64,000 nt of DNA, taken from positions 33,267,212-33,331,211 of the forward strand of contig OY282609.1 in assembly GCA_958298945.1 (NCBI GenBank), given 5' to 3'. The position numbers were made by a program, and so were the translations under genes. Under the pieces are notes generated by a model, which had not been told where the DNA came from, did no database searches, and worked only from the letters and a program-made list of their open reading frames with translations. This DNA comes from Atherix ibis (lineage: Eukaryota > Arthropoda > Insecta > Diptera > Athericidae). Positions 61,241 through 64,000 of this stretch are shown here, piece by piece (position 1 is the stretch's first letter; every line of letters starts with the position of its first letter).

Positions 61241-62527
61241 TCTATTAAAATATTATTTTCGGGTTGTTTTTTTTCTCAATAAAAGGCTTTTTCAAAGAAT
61301 CTTGACGATAATTAACATTTCGCCATTATTTATACTAATAGAACTAAAGAGTTTTTCTTTAACACTTGATTAAAAATACATAATTTCTTTTATTTATATT
61401 GAAAATATGATTTTGCTTTAGTCAAAAGATCTTTTAATTAAAAATATATATGGTATAAAAATAGTTTTAGTTCCGTGTATTATAACATTGTGAACAAGAA
61501 TAAGTGAGACGATAGAGAATGTATTAACACTGACCATACAAGTGTGTTTTTTAGATTCCAACCAACGAAGAACTCGAAAATCGACCGCATTTAGAACATT
61601 GTTGAGACGATGATTTTTTAAGATGCAACCGTGAAACGGAATAGCTGAAATCGCATAAGTTGAGGTGTATGACCTCCACCCATTGGGTTAACGGTCGTCG
61701 TTCTACCGATTTTCGCATTCAAACATATAATCGTACAATAAATATTGAATGTAAAGAAACATCCAGACGATTGGGAAGACATCAAAAAACACCTGTACCA
61801 GCATTCGTACAAGTATATGCAACATGACACGACGACTTGTATTCTGGAATATTTAACGTCGATTTAAAAATTTCTTATGTCCCTTATTTACGGAATGTTA
61901 CGGATTCTTCGAAAGTCATCGAAACGAAAAACTTTACACACAATACAGCATACCTGATCATATAAAACTACTAACAAGAGAGCTCTGATAAAATACATAT
62001 TGGAAGACTTAAAAGAAAGCAGCTTTTATTATTTATTTTTTTGAAAAAAAAAACACAAAGAAGCTTATTGTAAAAATTGTTCGAATTAAATTGTATATAA
62101 AGATGAGCTGCTGCTCTAAGTTTAACAAATATGCCAATATACATTCATAGATACAAACGCACATGAAAAACGAACGTAAACATTGTGAAATAATGAAATT
62201 CAAAAATAATTGAGTTCAAAAACAGGTAAATAAATTCAAGTTTATGGAAATTATTTTCTAAGAGCAACTCAACCTGTCATCGTACACTTCACTTTTACGG
62301 TATCTTTGAAATTGCTTCTTTTTTCTTACCTTCCTCTAATCACCCTCTCTTAACAGGTAATCATTTTGTTGGAAGAAAAAAACAACGACGAAATGAAAGC
62401 AATTCAATTGATTTGAATATTAATGCATATCAAAATAAATAAGCACACGTGAAAAGAAAATCATTAGAAAATTTGGAGCTTTTGTCTAAAGTCAAAGACC
62501 TTGACTGTCTGTCGTGCACTATCATCG
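61241..62527. other. Intergenic DNA, no gene recognised
   Basis: A GC-richer block at about 61,560-61,830 has an open minus frame (61,618-61,830, Cys-rich start) without a recognised domain. The rest is AT-rich. Confidence 0.35.
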
Positions 62528-62653
62528 TTAAGGACGGAGTTTATTGTCTCGATTATTTACTAACTGAAGAGCCCAGATCAGCATATTGTAGAGTACACTT
62601 CCAAAAACGATAGATACACTGAAACCGAACATTATTCCCAAAGTGCTTTTTCT
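62528..62653 (-). CDS. Possible terminal coding exon with a membrane segment
   Basis: The minus frame ends at TAA (62,530-62,528). Before it are KSTLGIMFGFSVSIVFGSVL, YNMLIWALQL and VNNRDNKLRP, a clear hydrophobic segment of about 25 residues with a short basic tail. A pyrimidine-rich stretch and AG (about 62,654-62,690 in plus) could be the acceptor; the frame stays open to about 62,740. It may be the C-terminus of a membrane protein whose other exons lie right of the window. Family unknown. Confidence 0.35.
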   Translation of the reverse strand, partial: RKSTLGIMFGFSVSIVFGSVLYNMLIWALQLVNNRDNKLRP

Positions 62654-62659
62654 ATCCGA

Positions 62660-63670
62660 ATTAATAACAAAGAGTAAAAATATTTATTCGATAATTTATT
62701 TGGTTTTTCACTTGCAAATTGAGTCTTTTTGGTTGTATTTGTTTAAAACACTCGTAGTTGATGGTATTCATACTCTAAACTCGTTTGTCTTAACATTATT
62801 CGGAAATTGTGCGTGAGCTTTAATGTAAAATTTATTACAATAATAGTGAAGCCTCATTTCTTCTAACTACTTATCCCCTTATATTTAGTAAGTGTAATAA
62901 TCGTACTAACACAATTTCAGTCAGATTCTTTCCATGTTATAAACAATATTTAATGTATTCAAACACTTGGCTTCAAATGCATAATTTGAATGATAATAAA
63001 AGTGTAAAGCATACTAAGAACTCATTAAAGTCTAGACAATAAATAAGCTTTTTCTGTTAAATGGGGTATTTTCTTTACAATATGTGCTAATCAATCAATG
63101 GAAATATTTTTATTCTGAGTTTTATCTTATCAATTCATACATTATCGTATTACAGTTCGTAGACTTTACTTTTATGTAAATGACCCTCAACAGCTGGCAA
63201 GAGTAGAGCAAAATTTTTTCGAAATTATAAAAACAAGTCAAATTCTGAATTGTTTTTTTTTTCTGTCACCATTGCAACTTTTTTTATTTACTTCCACTCA
63301 AAAGTTTGTAAATAGGAAAAAAAAACATGGCTGCGTAAAGTGGATCATTTCGAAAAAATTGGTAAACAAAAAGTCTCGCCTATAAATAGAATGGCGACTA
63401 ACTGAATTAATTGCGACACTTTTTGGTCAAATCATTGGGCAACCATTAATAACTCAGTCTATTCAAGTTCCACACTGAAATTTTGGGCACCTAAGCTATG
63501 ATTGAAAAAACGAGAATAAAAACTTTTTATAACGACCAACAGTCACATCATGAATAAAAGGGACTTTGATATTATGGTGGATGAAACTATGAAGGACATA
63601 AAAGGGATCACGACAATTTAACGAAGTATTTTCGACTGAAGGGATAGGATTCGATGGGAATTGGAAGGCT
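62660..63670. other. AT-rich intergenic or intronic DNA
   Basis: No gene recognised. If the exon at 62,528-62,653 is real, this would be its upstream intron. Confidence 0.35.
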
Positions 63671-63676
63671 TGGTAG

Positions 63677-64000
63677 AGCTATTCTGTAAGTCCATATTGG
63701 TCTATTCCGTAAGTCCACATTGGTCTATTCCGTAAGTCCATATTGGTCTATTCCGTAAGTTCATATTGTTCTATTCAGTAAGTTCATATTGTTCTATTCC
63801 GTAAGTTCATATTGGTTTATTCCGTAAGTTCATATTGGTCTATTCCGTAAGTCCATATTGGTCTATTGCGTAAGTCCACATTGGTCTATTCCGTAAGTTC
63901 ATATTTTTCTATTCAGTAAGTTTATATTGTTCTATTCCGTAAGTTCATATTGGTCTATTCCGTAAGTCCACATTGGTCTATTCCGTAAGTCCATATTGGT
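63677..64000. repeat. 23-bp tandem array, about 14 copies, open at the right edge
   Basis: The unit is TCTATTCCGTAAGTYCATA followed by TTGG or a close variant. Copies differ at a few fixed sites (CCACATTGG, CCATATTGG, TCATATTGT). The array continues past the window. Confidence 0.95.

Overview
The window is nuclear DNA of an insect, most likely a fly of the nematoceran type. The support is four animal genes with short GT-AG introns, a very AT-rich background, and a heavy load of mariner, rosa-like (DD41D) and non-LTR elements. A gall midge or similar fly would fit, but that is inference; nothing in the window fixes the species.

Layout. Positions 1-1,900 are a nest of mariner-type transposase fragments. 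KdelR (4,391-5,029, minus, intronless) follows, with a paired XBP1/UPRE-like site about 0.4 kb upstream of its start. A transposase ORF of the DD41D (rosa-like) type, uninterrupted at 358 codons, lies at 6,333-7,409. MetAP2 (7,655-9,385, minus, 3 exons) and NF-YB (9,907-10,703, plus, 4 exons) are divergent across about 520 bp. From 11.4 to 30 kb there is no confidently named gene. That stretch holds a Mos1-like mariner remnant, a cluster of tRNA-derived SINEs, a tandemly duplicated non-LTR 3' end, a fold-back mariner derivative, a DNA transposon with 43-bp inverted ends, and a duplicated promoter/first-exon block with a possible short secreted-protein exon.

From 30,156 to 36,657 (minus) there is an Oatp transporter gene. 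Nine coding exons join in phase to a 1,385-residue protein with the Kazal-like loop, the Oatp signature, a poly-Q N-terminus and a long Asn/Ser-rich tail carrying repeated Arg-x-x-Ser motifs. One intron holds a mariner copy with inverted ends of about 200 bp. Upstream lies a degenerate higher-order satellite (about 38.0-39.9 kb).

From 41.9 kb to the right edge the DNA is mostly transposon debris: a cecropia/mellifera-like mariner, DD41D relics, a Tc1 fragment, jockey-like and other non-LTR pieces, several derivatives of the long-TIR mariner, and a chimeric module (mariner tail + minisatellite of about 60 bp + reverse-transcriptase tail) present twice. Two isolated candidate terminal exons (49.8 kb plus; 62.5 kb minus) may belong to host genes. 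A 23-bp tandem array runs off the right end.

The four host genes have unrelated housekeeping or transport roles: ER retrieval, N-terminal methionine removal, CCAAT-box transcription and organic-anion uptake. Nothing suggests they act as one system. All translations, splice sites and family calls were made by eye from the sequence and from recall of the families.
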